A stretch of DNA of 64,000 bases, taken from contig NZ_JAAOBY010000002.1 in the NCBI RefSeq assembly GCF_011365745.1, positions 186,001-250,000 of the forward strand. The letters are read 5' to 3'. The stretch is from Flavobacterium turcicum. GTDB taxonomy: Bacteria; Bacteroidota; Bacteroidia; Flavobacteriales; Flavobacteriaceae. Both the position numbers and the translations under genes were made by a program. Under the pieces are notes generated by a model. The model saw only the letters and a list, made by a program, of their open reading frames with translations, was not told the origin of the DNA and made no database searches. Positions 1 through 9,514 of this stretch are shown here, one piece after another; the first letter of the stretch is position 1, and each line of letters opens with the position of its first letter.

Positions 1-152
1 TTTTGATTGTTTTGTGGTGCGAAGCTAAAACTTTTTTGCTTTAAAAAAAAGTATTAACGTTATGCTTTGTAGCAGTTTTATTCAATATTTGATGCCTTTG
101 TTCTGAAGGGTTACGCAAATGTAAGCGACTGCTGAAAAATAGTTGTCGATTA

Positions 153-215
153 TAGCCCTGATCGTAGCGGTATCCACGGAGCGTAGCGTAGTGATTTAGC
201 GTAGAGCAGGAGCAA
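153..215 (+). repeat. Interspersed intergenic repeat, copy 1 (degenerate)
   Basis: It begins TAGCCCTGATCGTAGCGGTA and ends near GTAGAGCAGGA. This matches the framework of the copies at 10871-10948 and 16269-16373 (TAG...CGGTATCC, variable hairpin, GATATAGCGGA/GTATAGCAGGA). The central hairpin is weaker than in the other copies. No open reading frame depends on it. Confidence 0.5.
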
Positions 216-243
216 CCGTGATTGGAAGATAAGTTGGTGCTGC

Positions 244-278
244 AAAAAAAATGCATCAGATTGTACTGATGCATTTTG
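244..278 (-). terminator. Hairpin terminator after the T9SS cargo gene
   Basis: ATGCATCAG (251-259) pairs with CTGATGCAT (266-274) across a six-base loop. An A-run precedes it and a T-run follows, so it could stop transcription in both directions. On the minus strand it follows the T9SS gene and the clpB-tail remnant. Confidence 0.75.
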
Positions 279-316
279 TTATCAATGGACTTAAATAGCT
301 ATGCTGTTTTTTGCAA

Positions 317-388
317 TTATGAAACCAATTCTGTTTGATTCCTGAATACCAATTTGCCATCAAAGGCATCGATAAGAACAATGGTGTC
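317..388 (-). pseudogene. Duplicated 3' end of clpB (remnant)
   Basis: Read on the minus strand, these 24 codons give [18 protein letters not shown] followed by TELVS and a stop. The true clpB at 3951-6554 ends [23 protein letters not shown], stop. Twelve codons are identical, eight differ synonymously and four change the residue. The remnant is in the same frame as the T9SS gene upstream and begins seven codons after its stop. It has no start codon and cannot be a gene alone. The mostly synonymous differences suggest that both copies were once selected as real ClpB C-termini, so this tail may come from a foreign or diverged clpB allele. Confidence 0.85.
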
Positions 389-409
389 GTTTATTGTTTT
401 TAATTGAAA

Positions 410-3400
410 TTACTGGAATAAAATCTTTTTACTAACAGTAGTATTATCTTTAAATTGTAGTTTTATAATATAAATGCCTTTTGCATGATTTGACAGCAAA
501 AGTTTAAAAATATTGTTTTGATTTGGATTGTTTTGAGTCATTAAAACTTTGCCTGCTATATCGATTAATTTAATACTCGATACTTCACTAAGATCATCTG
601 TGATAATATTTACCTCATCATTCGCAGGATTTGGATATAATGTGATTAATTTAGAATCAGTCTTAAAATCATTAATGCCTAGCGTTTTTGTTGTAAATTG
701 ATATTTGTTAGAGTAAAGTTTGTTTCCGTTAAATGTGGCCACCAATCTATAATAGTAGGTTTGATTTGGTAATAAATTAGTTGATGGGGATGTTATAGTG
801 GTAGTATTATATCCAAATGCATAGTTAGGCGAACCACTAATTGTTGAACCGTAGCTTTCTGTTAGTCCATATTCAAATTGAATATCGTCGAGCAATTTTC
901 CATAAGCATTGATAAGTCCAACGAAATTGAAGCCAGAGTTCGTCTCGATTATTGGATTAGGAATTATAATGACATTACCGGAAGTATTAAAAACATTTTC
1001 TTTGCTATAAATGACATCAGGTCCATTTAATGCTTTAATTCTAAAATAATAATTCAGATTTGGGTCTAGATTGCTAATTGTAGCACTTACATAATTTGAA
1101 GTGTTTACAGGTATCTGATTAATAGCAGTTGCGATAGATTTTTCATAATTTATGGTTCCATATTCAAAAACTATGTTAGTAATATTTTTACTATAACTGC
1201 TTATGTAGGCTTGCAAAGTAGCATTATTTCCATTAATATCAGGATTGTATAAATTGATTGCATATTCTGCTTTTGTTTTAAATGATTTTACTGAACTGTA
1301 AACGTTTTGCCCTTTATGTTCTGCCTTAATTCTGATGTAATATGTGGTTTTTGGAAATAAATTTGTCAAATCGCCGTTAATATTTTGATTGGTATTCCCA
1401 ATGACAGTAGTACTTAGTGGTAAAGTACTAAATTCAGAAAATTCATTTTTGGTGGCATATTGAAACTCAATATTAGAAATTTCATTTTCATTAGATTTTA
1501 TGTTTCCTGATACTTGTGCGGTATTTGATGAATAGTTGTAAATATCATTTATTGATAATACCAAATCAGGAAGTGTTGTAAAGCTCAATATTTGACTAGA
1601 ATAATCGAGGTTGTTGTAAGTTCCTACTAGTTTATAGTAATATGTTGTATTTGGAGTTAAATCAGTTAGTGATGAAGATATATCCAAAGAAGTATCAAAT
1701 GTTACTGAATTAAGATTTGTATTTTTAACATTCGTTAGGGCTAAATTTGTTCCATATTCAAATCTTATATTTTGTAATGTTCCATCGTTCGAGGCAGCAT
1801 TACCAGAAATAGTTGCTCCTTTGTTTGTTAGATTAAGAGCGGGATAAACATTTATTGCAAATGGATTAAATGAAATAGCGCTTTTTAAAAGTTTACCATT
1901 ACTACTACTTACATAGAGATCTTTTTGCACTATGGCCATATCATTAGATGGTGAGCCATACGAGTTGATTAGTGTTATATTTTCCCAATTGGCGCCTCCG
2001 TTAGAGGTTTTGTACAATTGTCCATAATTATCAAAAACGTAACCTACATTTTTAGAATAAAACTTTACAGTTCTTAAATCAACATAAGGAACAGTCAATT
2101 TTTCCCATGTTATTCCACCATTTTTAGTTTTATACATTGAACCGTTTTCAGCTGCAAAGTAACCGTTGTCTTCATCCAAAAAATGGATGGAATTAATGTT
2201 TTGATCTATATCAAAATTGATGGTCCAAGTACTACCTCCATCTTGAGTTTTGTATATCCTGCCACCTGAATAACCAATACGGTGCGCGTAGCCTATCTGA
2301 TCATTTACAAATTGTATTTGTCCAAAACTTTGATCTAACACCTGCTGCCAAGTTGTACCTCCATCAGTTGTTTTCATTACTTTTTTTTGATTGAACCCTC
2401 CTGATACAAAACCAATGTTTTTATCGAGAAAAAAAATAGAACTAATCCCTTCATCAATAATGTCATTTCCATTGTTTAAAATTGTCCAAGTAACCCCTTC
2501 GTCAAGAGTTTTGTATACTTGTCCACCATAAGTTGAACTAGTTGTTGCGTAGCCTATACTATTATTTACGAATTGAAATTTACCTGCGAATATTGATTGG
2601 TTAAGCTTTAAAGAGCTAATGTTTTTCCAATTTTTGCCACTGTCAACAGTTTTAAAGAATTTATCTCCAACTGCTGCAACCCCAATGTTGTTATCAATAA
2701 ACTGTATCTGTTTTATGTCGTCATAAGTAGGTGAGTTTTCAATCCAAGTTTTACCGCCATCACTAGTTTTAATAATTCTCCCCCGAGCACCAGTTGCATA
2801 ACCTATGTTCTCGTCTAAAAAATGTAGTCCATACAAAGTTGAGTTGTTAAAACGTCCGTTTTGAAAACCACTCCATTTCCATGTGGTCCCACCATCTATT
2901 GTTTTGAAGATGACTCCACCATCACCAGTTATATAACCAATATTCTCATTTATAAATGAGATAGCATATATGGCATCAGAAATTCCATTTATTTTGGACC
3001 AGCTTTCTCCGCCATCAATTGTTTTGTACAAATCGCTATGTTCTTTTGTGTAAAAACCAATATTTTGATTTATGAAATGAACCATCAATAAATCTGATGG
3101 AACTATATTTGAACTCTGAGTAATGTACCAAGTGACACCCCCATCAACACTTTTTAACATTTTTCCATCATTACATGCGGCATGACCTATTAGGGGACTA
3201 ACAAAAAATGTTTTATTAACGGTGTTGTTAGGGATAGTTTTCTTAGTCCAAGATGAACCTCCATCTGAGGATTTAATAATGCTATTGGAAGATGAAATAA
3301 TAATATCAGTTGCATTTAAAATATTTACTGTATTAAAATTGTCAATAAACCCTGTTTGAATTTGTGCCCATGATGTTCCACTATCACTAGATTTTAAAAC

Positions 3401-3691
3401 ATATCCATTATTTCCAACAATAAAACCTATGTTTCCATTGAAATTTAGGTCATTCGCACTGTTAATATTTTGTTTTTTTTGCCAAGAAATTCCGGCGTCT
3501 AAAGTCTCTAGTATTTCATTAGAATTTATGATAAATCCCCTTCCTGCAGAAACAAAACGAATATCTAAACCAATATTACTACTTGGTTTTGGGTTTAACA
3601 ATTCCCAATTGGTTTGTGAATTGATGTTTTGGAAAAAACAAAGACAAACGGCAAAAAATACCAATTTTAGTACTGTTGTAGAATTTTTCAT
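410..3691 (-). CDS. Secreted YCF48/BNR-repeat protein with T9SS type A sorting domain
   Basis: About 1093 residues. I start at the ATG at 3691 because it gives a clear signal peptide (KLVFFAVCLCFFQNINSQ); the longer reading frame to 3835 adds a basic, signal-less leader. Residues about 30-630 hold many repeats of the type DGGxTW...GYxxGxxGxIxKT, as in YCF48-like or sialidase (BNR) beta-propellers. Residues about 640-990 hold four fibronectin-like modules with FEYG...TYYYRLVA. The last 80 residues (LYPNPANDEVNI ... KGIYIIKL ... KKILFQ) are a type A T9SS C-terminal sorting domain. Inferred role: a protein exported through the outer membrane by T9SS and released or surface-held; the ligand is unknown. 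It lies between clpB and a copy of the clpB tail, which suggests insertion. Confidence 0.85.
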   Translation of the reverse strand: MKNSTTVLKLVFFAVCLCFFQNINSQTNWELLNPKPSSNIGLDIRFVSAGRGFIINSNEILETLDAGISWQKKQNINSANDLNFNGNIGFIVGNNGYVLKSSDSGTSWAQIQTGFIDNFNTVNILNATDIIISSSNSIIKSSDGGSSWTKKTIPNNTVNKTFFVSPLIGHAACNDGKMLKSVDGGVTWYITQSSNIVPSDLLMVHFINQNIGFYTKEHSDLYKTIDGGESWSKINGISDAIYAISFINENIGYITGDGGVIFKTIDGGTTWKWSGFQNGRFNNSTLYGLHFLDENIGYATGARGRIIKTSDGGKTWIENSPTYDDIKQIQFIDNNIGVAAVGDKFFKTVDSGKNWKNISSLKLNQSIFAGKFQFVNNSIGYATTSSTYGGQVYKTLDEGVTWTILNNGNDIIDEGISSIFFLDKNIGFVSGGFNQKKVMKTTDGGTTWQQVLDQSFGQIQFVNDQIGYAHRIGYSGGRIYKTQDGGSTWTINFDIDQNINSIHFLDEDNGYFAAENGSMYKTKNGGITWEKLTVPYVDLRTVKFYSKNVGYVFDNYGQLYKTSNGGANWENITLINSYGSPSNDMAIVQKDLYVSSSNGKLLKSAISFNPFAINVYPALNLTNKGATISGNAASNDGTLQNIRFEYGTNLALTNVKNTNLNSVTFDTSLDISSSLTDLTPNTTYYYKLVGTYNNLDYSSQILSFTTLPDLVLSINDIYNYSSNTAQVSGNIKSNENEISNIEFQYATKNEFSEFSTLPLSTTVIGNTNQNINGDLTNLFPKTTYYIRIKAEHKGQNVYSSVKSFKTKAEYAINLYNPDINGNNATLQAYISSYSKNITNIVFEYGTINYEKSIATAINQIPVNTSNYVSATISNLDPNLNYYFRIKALNGPDVIYSKENVFNTSGNVIIIPNPIIETNSGFNFVGLINAYGKLLDDIQFEYGLTESYGSTISGSPNYAFGYNTTTITSPSTNLLPNQTYYYRLVATFNGNKLYSNKYQFTTKTLGINDFKTDSKLITLYPNPANDEVNIITDDLSEVSSIKLIDIAGKVLMTQNNPNQNNIFKLLLSNHAKGIYIIKLQFKDNTTVSKKILFQ

Positions 3692-3891
3692 GATTCTTGT
3701 TTTTTTTATTTTATAAGAATAGTTCTGTAAAAGTAAAGTTTTTATTACTGATTTTTTAAAATTACTTTTAAAATTTTGTTTTAGGCGGATAAAATAGATA
3801 GATAAAAATTTGAATTTTTTGTAATCATTTTTCAAGAAATTTCAAGGATTTTTTCTCTATGCATGATGATTTAACCAGAGTGATTTTTTTT

Positions 3892-3925
3892 CAAAAAAAT
3901 AACACTAGCCTCTCGACCAGTGTTA
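3892..3925 (-). terminator. Rho-independent terminator of clpB
   Basis: TAACACT (3900-3906) pairs with AGTGTTA (3919-3925). On the minus strand a seven-base T-run follows directly (3893-3899). It lies 26 bases past the clpB stop, so clpB and the T9SS gene are probably separate transcripts. Confidence 0.75.
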
Positions 3926-3950
3926 TACAAGTATTAAAGTTTATTTAATT

Positions 3951-6554
3951 TTAATCAACGAAATTGGTTTGATTCCTAAACACTAATTTTCCATCAAAGG
4001 CATCGATTAACACAATGCTATCGGTGGTAATTTTTCCAGAAAGTATCTCTTTTGAAAGCTCATTGAGTACTTCTCTTTGGATGACTCTTTTTACCGGTCT
4101 GGCTCCAAATTGCGGATCGTATCCTTTTTTTGACAAGTAATCAATTGCTTCGGGCGTTGCATCTATCGTGATTCCTTGCGCCGCTAACATTTTCACCACA
4201 CTTTTTAATTGTAAACCTACAATTTGAGCGATATTAGAATGAGATAATGGCGTGAACATTACAATTTCGTCAATACGATTGATGAATTCTGGGCGAACCG
4301 TTTGTTTTAATAATCCTAAAACTTCAACTTTGGCAGCTTCGGTTGCGGCTTCAACGCTTCCGTTTAAATTATCAAATTTATCTTGAATGATTTGGCTTCC
4401 CATGTTAGAAGTCATAATTATAATCGTGTTTTTGAAATCGGCCAAACGTCCTTTGTTATCCGTTAAACGTCCTTCGTCTAAAACTTGTAACAAGATATTG
4501 AATGTATCAGGATGTGCTTTTTCAATCTCATCCAAAAGTATAACAGAATAAGGTTTTCTACGCACAGCCTCAGTTAATTGCCCGCTTTCGTCGTAACCCA
4601 CATATCCCGGAGGCGCACCTACCAATCGGCTCACACTGTGGCGTTCCTGATATTCACTCATATCTATTCGGGTCATTGCGCTTTCATCATCAAAAAGGTA
4701 TTCTGCTAAGGCTTTGGCCAATTCGGTTTTTCCAACTCCCGTTGTTCCCAAAAACAGAAAAGTTCCTACTGGTTTTTTCATGTCTTGTAATCCTGCACGG
4801 CTTCGTCTAACGGCATCGCTCACGGCTTGAATTGCTTCTTCTTGACCTACAACACGCAGGTGCAATTCATCTTCCAGTTTTAGAAGTTTTTCGCGTTCGC
4901 CTTGCAGCATTTTCATGACCGGAATTCCTGTCCATTTAGCAACAACTTCGGCAATATCTTCTTTGGTTACTTCTTCTTTTATCAAAGAGGTGCCCGATTG
5001 ATTTTCTTGCAATTGTTTTGTCAAAGCAGCAAGTTGCTCTTGCGCTTCTTTGATTTTTCCGTAACGAATTTCGGCTACTTTACCATAATCCCCATCTCGT
5101 TCCGCTCTTTCGGCCTCGTATTTTAAGTCTTCTATTTGTATTTTGATGATTTGTATGCCATCAACAACATCTTTTTCTGATTTCCATTTGGCAAAAATCT
5201 CGTTGCGTTCTTCCTTCAAATTAGCCAAATCTAGACCTAAAATTTTGAGCTTATTTTCGTCTTTCTCTCGTTTGATGGCCTCGATTTCAATTTCGAGTTG
5301 CATGATTTTACGATCCAAAACATCCAATTCTTCTGGTTTCGAATTGATTTCCATGCGCAATTTTGAAGCTGCTTCGTCCATCAAATCGATGGCTTTGTCC
5401 GGAAGAAAGCGGTTGGTAATATAACGCTGTGATAATTCGACAGCAGCAATAATTGCCTCGTCTTTGATTTGCACCTTATGGTGCGTTTCGTATTTTTCTT
5501 TAATGCCTCGTAAAATTGAAATGGCGCTTTCGGTATCCGGTTCCTCGATCATGATTTTTTGAAAACGTCTTTCAAGTGCCTTATCTTTTTCAAAATATTT
5601 TTGATACTCATCAAGCGTGGTAGCACCAATGGCTCGTAATTCACCACGTGCCAAGGCCGGTTTCAAAATATTGGCCGCGTCCATAGCGCCCTCGCCACCG
5701 CCTGCACCTACAAGTGTGTGAATTTCATCTATAAAAAGAACAATGTCACCATTAGCAGCGGTCACTTCTTTCACTACCGATTTTAAGCGTTCTTCAAACT
5801 CACCTTTGTATTTGGCACCAGCAATTAAAGCGCCCATATCAAGAGAGAAAACCAGTTTGTCTTTTAAATTTTCAGGAACATCACCATCCACAATTCGGTG
5901 CGCCAAACCTTCGGCAATAGCTGTTTTTCCTACACCAGGTTCACCAACCAACATTGGATTATTTTTGGTTCTTCGGGTTAATATTTGCAATACCCTTCTG
6001 ATTTCTTCGTCGCGACCTATAACAGGATCTAATTTTCCAGAGCGCGCGAGTTCGTTGAGGTTTTTTGCGTATTTGTTCAAGGAATTATAAGTTTCTTCTG
6101 CTGATGCTGATGTTACCTTTTCGCCTTTTCTGAGTTCGTCAATAGCAGCTTTTAGTCCTTTTGAGGTAACGCCTTGATCTTTTAAAATTTGAGCGACTTT
6201 GGCTTTCGATTCGAAAATAGCCAGTAGCAAATGTTCGATAGAAACATATTCATCATTCATTTTTTTACTGATGATTTCAGCGTCGTTCAAGGTGCTGTTT
6301 GCGATGCGAGAAAGCATGATTTCGCCTCCAGAAACCTTTGGAAAATTCTGCAAACTGCTATTGAGAATTTGTTGAAGTAACGGAAGGTTTACGTTCAGCT
6401 TTTTTAATATAAAGGGCGCTACATTTTCGTCTACTTCAAAAATAGCTTTTAATAGGTGTTCGTTTTCAATTTGTTGTTGTCCCAATTCCTGCGCCAATTG
6501 CTGTGCGCGTTGTATGGCTTCTTGCGATTTGATAGTAAATTTATTTAAGTTCAT
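3951..6554 (-). CDS. clpB: ATP-dependent disaggregase ClpB
   Basis: 867 residues, normal for ClpB. This cytoplasmic Hsp100 ring pulls proteins out of aggregates together with DnaK/DnaJ. Order: Clp N-domain (1 to about 145), first AAA+ domain with Walker A GEPGVGKT near 204-211 and Walker B VLFIDEIH, the coiled-coil middle domain (about 400-525) that separates ClpB from ClpA/C, second AAA+ domain with GTTGVGKTE near 602 and Walker [13 protein letters not shown], and a C-terminal D2 small domain ([10 protein letters not shown]). It has no IGF/L loop for ClpP that I can see. It stands alone, with ytxJ divergent upstream, and ends in a hairpin terminator. Its last 24 codons have a diverged duplicate at 317-388. 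Confidence 0.97.
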   Translation of the reverse strand: MNLNKFTIKSQEAIQRAQQLAQELGQQQIENEHLLKAIFEVDENVAPFILKKLNVNLPLLQQILNSSLQNFPKVSGGEIMLSRIANSTLNDAEIISKKMNDEYVSIEHLLLAIFESKAKVAQILKDQGVTSKGLKAAIDELRKGEKVTSASAEETYNSLNKYAKNLNELARSGKLDPVIGRDEEIRRVLQILTRRTKNNPMLVGEPGVGKTAIAEGLAHRIVDGDVPENLKDKLVFSLDMGALIAGAKYKGEFEERLKSVVKEVTAANGDIVLFIDEIHTLVGAGGGEGAMDAANILKPALARGELRAIGATTLDEYQKYFEKDKALERRFQKIMIEEPDTESAISILRGIKEKYETHHKVQIKDEAIIAAVELSQRYITNRFLPDKAIDLMDEAASKLRMEINSKPEELDVLDRKIMQLEIEIEAIKREKDENKLKILGLDLANLKEERNEIFAKWKSEKDVVDGIQIIKIQIEDLKYEAERAERDGDYGKVAEIRYGKIKEAQEQLAALTKQLQENQSGTSLIKEEVTKEDIAEVVAKWTGIPVMKMLQGEREKLLKLEDELHLRVVGQEEAIQAVSDAVRRSRAGLQDMKKPVGTFLFLGTTGVGKTELAKALAEYLFDDESAMTRIDMSEYQERHSVSRLVGAPPGYVGYDESGQLTEAVRRKPYSVILLDEIEKAHPDTFNILLQVLDEGRLTDNKGRLADFKNTIIIMTSNMGSQIIQDKFDNLNGSVEAATEAAKVEVLGLLKQTVRPEFINRIDEIVMFTPLSHSNIAQIVGLQLKSVVKMLAAQGITIDATPEAIDYLSKKGYDPQFGARPVKRVIQREVLNELSKEILSGKITTDSIVLIDAFDGKLVFRNQTNFVD

Positions 6555-6581
6555 CTTTCGGTATTTTTAGGTTGAATTAAG

Positions 6582-6589
6582 TAACTTTG
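6582..6589 (+). promoter_or_regulatory. Possible -7 element for ytxJ
   Basis: TAACTTTG fits the Bacteroidota TAnnTTTG motif on the plus strand, in the clpB-ytxJ divergent gap. It would leave a leader of about 100 bases before the ytxJ ATG, and I do not see a clear -33 TTTG. Confidence 0.35.
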
Positions 6590-6697
6590 CGTGAGAATAT
6601 TCAATTTATATTCCATTAGTAAATATACGACAAATTGACACATTAAAGCTGTTTTTTGCTTTTTTAAAATGTCAAAATGTCTTAAAAACAGACAATT

Positions 6698-7087
6698 ATG
6701 AGTTTTTTGAAGAATATTTTTGGTAGTTCTGAGAATCAAGAACAAGCCCAATCAAAAATGCAGTGGAACAATTTAGAGACAATTTCACAGCTTGATGAAT
6801 TAGTGGCTTTATCACAAGATAAATCGGTTGTTATTTTTAAACACAGTACACGCTGTAGCATTAGTCGCATGGCTTTGAAGCAATTTGAAAACGAGTTTGA
6901 CTTTTCAGATCTTGTACAACCTTTTTATTTAGATTTAATTGCTTTCCGCGAGGTTTCAAATGAAATCGCAGCTCGTTTTGGAGTTGTTCATCAATCGCCA
7001 CAATTAATTTTGATCAAAGAAGGGAAAGCGGTTTACAATGTTTCGCATAGCGATATCGATGCGGGAGAATTGAAAACTAAAATGTAA
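6698..7087 (+). CDS. ytxJ: YtxJ-like thioredoxin-fold protein (monothiol)
   Basis: 129 residues. It resembles the YtxJ family, small thioredoxin-fold proteins that in bacillithiol-making bacteria are thought to remove bacillithiol from proteins. The motif KHSTRCSIS (about residues 47-55) carries a single cysteine where thioredoxins have CxxC, and the fold continues with the cis-Pro region HQSPQLILI and KAVYNVSH. No signal peptide is seen, so it should be cytoplasmic. It is monocistronic: divergent from clpB and followed by a perfect hairpin terminator. The role in bacillithiol chemistry is family knowledge, not visible in the sequence. Confidence 0.8.
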   Translation: MSFLKNIFGSSENQEQAQSKMQWNNLETISQLDELVALSQDKSVVIFKHSTRCSISRMALKQFENEFDFSDLVQPFYLDLIAFREVSNEIAARFGVVHQSPQLILIKEGKAVYNVSHSDIDAGELKTKM

Positions 7088-7111
7088 TCATCAATTGATC
7101 ATTATTCAAAG

Positions 7112-7156
7112 AAAAAACAACTTTACAATTCTTAAATGTAAAGTTGTTTTTTTATT
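7112..7156 (+). terminator. Terminator of ytxJ
   Basis: ACAACTTTACA (7117-7127) pairs perfectly with TGTAAAGTTGT (7137-7147), followed by a T-run. The A-run before it means it may also work for the convergent membrane-protein operon. Confidence 0.8.
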
Positions 7157-7232
7157 TATTTATTTTTTCTTAGGCTGAAGGGTAATAATTTTTATTCGAA
7201 ATCAATCTTTGAGATAGATAATATTTATAGAT

Positions 7233-8396
7233 TTAATATTCTCCCGAAGCGCCACCGCCGCTGTAGCCACCGCCACCAAATTCCATCGGCGAATCGGTTG
7301 TTTGTTGATTGGATTGTGCACCACCCAATTGTGTTGAGACTATAATTTCGGCCGCTTGAAATGGAGTAGAATTACTAAAACGATCTGGCTTAAAGGTAAT
7401 TCCAGTTGTTTGATTTTGTAATTTTTTGATCAAATAATAGGTAACTCCAAACAAAAATAATCCGCCAAAAGTTAATACCAACTCCAATGGTAAAACGCTA
7501 TAGTAAAAACGAATGCTGTAAATGGAAAATGCTAATGCTGATAAACCAAGCCAAAGTAAAATTTTATTTTTTTGTTGTAACCCTTGATAGATATAACCAA
7601 AAGGTATAATAAATGTAAATAGATAGAAAAACCAAGCAAAAGGTATATCTTGACCAGGTTTGATGGTTTGCTCTAGTAAAACTACCGAGAGTTCCCGAAC
7701 CACCAAATAATTCCCCGAAAGATAAAACAACAGATAGCTGTAATAACGAATTAAATCTAAATCAAATTTATAAAACGTTGAAGTATGCTGTAGCTTTTTG
7801 TTCCAAAGTAAAAAAAGGAGCAATGCAAACACCATGCTTACAATTGGTAGTATTGCTGCGATTTCAGTACCAAGGTTTAGCATTCCGTAAAAAATACTTG
7901 CCGTTGCGGCAACACAAGCTAACAGCAACATGCTACGGTGTAAATAACGCAAATAACAGAATGCGGCTGATGTTGTTACTACAATGGCTATCAAAAATTC
8001 ATCTCCCGAAGTTATAATACCGATGGTAGCTGCCAAGCATATTTGAAATCCGATCATAAAAGCATCATCTAATCCATGACCGAAATAGTTTTGTCGGGCA
8101 AAAAATTCAGTTCCTGCAAGACCAATCAAGGCAAATACAAAAAATAGAACTTCAAGATGCTCTCCTGTAACTTGAAGGATTGATAACGCAAAAAATCCAC
8201 AAATCGAAGAATATAAAAAACTCCCTAGTAGTAAAAATGCAATTCGTAAAAGCAAATTGTGGTTACTTTTAAAATCGGCTAACTCTATTTTAATGTTGCT
8301 GTGATGCTCTTTAGAAATAAAGCCAGTATCTTGTAATGCTTTGGCTTCTTCAAGTAGGTATTTGTTTTGTAGGAGTATTTTATCGTGGGCTATCAT
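7233..8396 (-). CDS. Multi-pass membrane protein with Gly-rich C-terminus
   Basis: 387 residues. After a soluble N-terminal helix (residues 1-45) there are about ten hydrophobic segments, including LLLRIAFLLLGSFLYSSICG and IPFAWFFYLFTFIIPFGYIY. The tail after residue 345 is soluble and ends in a glycine-rich stretch (MEFGGGGYSGGGASGEY). That kind of tail is also found on TPM-domain and related membrane proteins, where its role is unclear. The start overlaps the end of the upstream DUF2157-type gene by 17 bases, so the two are translationally coupled and probably act as one inner-membrane unit. I cannot assign a function. Confidence 0.7.
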   Translation of the reverse strand: MIAHDKILLQNKYLLEEAKALQDTGFISKEHHSNIKIELADFKSNHNLLLRIAFLLLGSFLYSSICGFFALSILQVTGEHLEVLFFVFALIGLAGTEFFARQNYFGHGLDDAFMIGFQICLAATIGIITSGDEFLIAIVVTTSAAFCYLRYLHRSMLLLACVAATASIFYGMLNLGTEIAAILPIVSMVFALLLFLLWNKKLQHTSTFYKFDLDLIRYYSYLLFYLSGNYLVVRELSVVLLEQTIKPGQDIPFAWFFYLFTFIIPFGYIYQGLQQKNKILLWLGLSALAFSIYSIRFYYSVLPLELVLTFGGLFLFGVTYYLIKKLQNQTTGITFKPDRFSNSTPFQAAEIIVSTQLGGAQSNQQTTDSPMEFGGGGYSGGGASGEY

Positions 8397-9381
8397 GTGC
8401 GATTTTTTTATTGAAGTCTTTAATAACTTTTATGAATAAAACAATAGAACCTATAAAATAGCCTGGAATTATCATAAAAAACAGGCTTACTAATTCACCA
8501 AGATCAATAAGGGAAAGTAGTCTTCCAAGTAGAATGTTGCAGCCGATATAACCATATAGACAAGTAAATACAAAAAGTGAAACTGCTTTTTCCTGATAAC
8601 TAAATTTGTAAAACAAATAACAAGTATATCCAAGTACAATAGCAAAAATAGGCCAATATGTTTCAACAAGCTGCGAAAGACAAGCTAATGCAATAAGGTG
8701 CAGTGCGAAAGTGAGGTACAAAAATGTAAAATGGGTTTTTAAATCGATGCGTTTGCTGTATTGCGACCAAAATAGAAGTGTAAATCCAAGTATAATTGAG
8801 GTGTAACAAAGAAAATCGGTAGCGATGGTTTCGTTATTTAGTAAAGCTTGCGGGCTTACTGTAAGTCCAACTGCAGCAGCAAGGCCGGTGATTGAAAGCG
8901 ATAAAATATTCTTGTTGTCAAAATAGTAAGCGCAATAAAAACCAATTGCGGTTGGCACCAAGGTAGCTAGGTTGTTATAAGTGCCAAAAACTTTATATTG
9001 GTATTGCAAATAGCCAAAAAAGACACAAGTTAAAAACTGAGCTGCTAAAAGGAGATAATCCAAAATAGGATTATCAAAGGAAACTTCCTGCTTGTGAAAA
9101 CCTTTTGCATTCTTACTGCAAAAGTAAAAACAGCCGATAGTTGCCATTAAAATCAATCCTAAAAGTATCGTGTGGCCAATGGTATCAATGTTTTGATAAA
9201 TTAGTATTCCAATACCGCTACTTATTGCCAATACGGATCCATAAAGCATCAATTTCAGTTCGTTGTGCAATGAAAATATCTTCAATTTTCGGTAGTCTTG
9301 AACTGCATCGAACTGTGATTTGTCGATAAGTTTTCGATCAAAAAGGTCTTGAGTAAGTTGCTCTTGGTGGTTATGCATCAT
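8380..9381 (-). CDS. DUF2157-type membrane protein
   Basis: About 333 residues from the ATG ATG at 9381; the longer frame would need a TTG at 9405. The N-terminus (LTQDLFDRKLIDKSQFDAV) is the short soluble helical motif that precedes the membrane part of DUF2157 proteins, followed by about ten transmembrane segments (for example LMLYGSVLAISSGIGILIYQ and FMIIPGYFIGSIVLF). It is first of a two-gene operon whose second member has the same build (soluble N-terminal helix plus many membrane segments), so the pair may be ancient duplicates. Function unknown; location inner membrane. Confidence 0.7.
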   Translation of the reverse strand: MMHNHQEQLTQDLFDRKLIDKSQFDAVQDYRKLKIFSLHNELKLMLYGSVLAISSGIGILIYQNIDTIGHTILLGLILMATIGCFYFCSKNAKGFHKQEVSFDNPILDYLLLAAQFLTCVFFGYLQYQYKVFGTYNNLATLVPTAIGFYCAYYFDNKNILSLSITGLAAAVGLTVSPQALLNNETIATDFLCYTSIILGFTLLFWSQYSKRIDLKTHFTFLYLTFALHLIALACLSQLVETYWPIFAIVLGYTCYLFYKFSYQEKAVSLFVFTCLYGYIGCNILLGRLLSLIDLGELVSLFFMIIPGYFIGSIVLFIKVIKDFNKKIAHDSPR

Positions 9382-9514
9382 TGAAATTGACTTTTTGTAT
9401 TTCAAATATAAACATTAATTGCTAATGAAATCTTTAGGGCGATTATCAAAAAAAAATCCACTCAAAGCGAATGGATTTTTAAAAGTAGTTGTGGTTGTTG
9501 CAGTAGTTGCATTT

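Larger units (their letters stand above)
1..316. other. Intergenic left edge without a gene
   Basis: No convincing gene lies here. The stretch holds one degenerate copy of an interspersed repeat (about 153-215) and a strong hairpin terminator (244-278). A 77-codon reading frame on the minus strand starts inside the terminator hairpin and runs through the repeat, so I do not accept it as a gene. Confidence 0.6.

Noticed and set aside
41..274. 77-codon open frame on the minus strand
   Set aside because: It starts inside a terminator hairpin and crosses a degenerate interspersed repeat; the protein has no family features.
3692..3835. 48-codon extension of the T9SS cargo gene
   Set aside because: It would bury the signal peptide behind a basic leader and is AT-rich noncoding in look.
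5143..6090. Plus-strand frames over clpB
   Set aside because: They are antisense to a long, well-supported gene.
6551..6751. 66-codon minus-strand frame between clpB and ytxJ
   Set aside because: It overlaps the ytxJ start region on the other strand and has no recognisable features.
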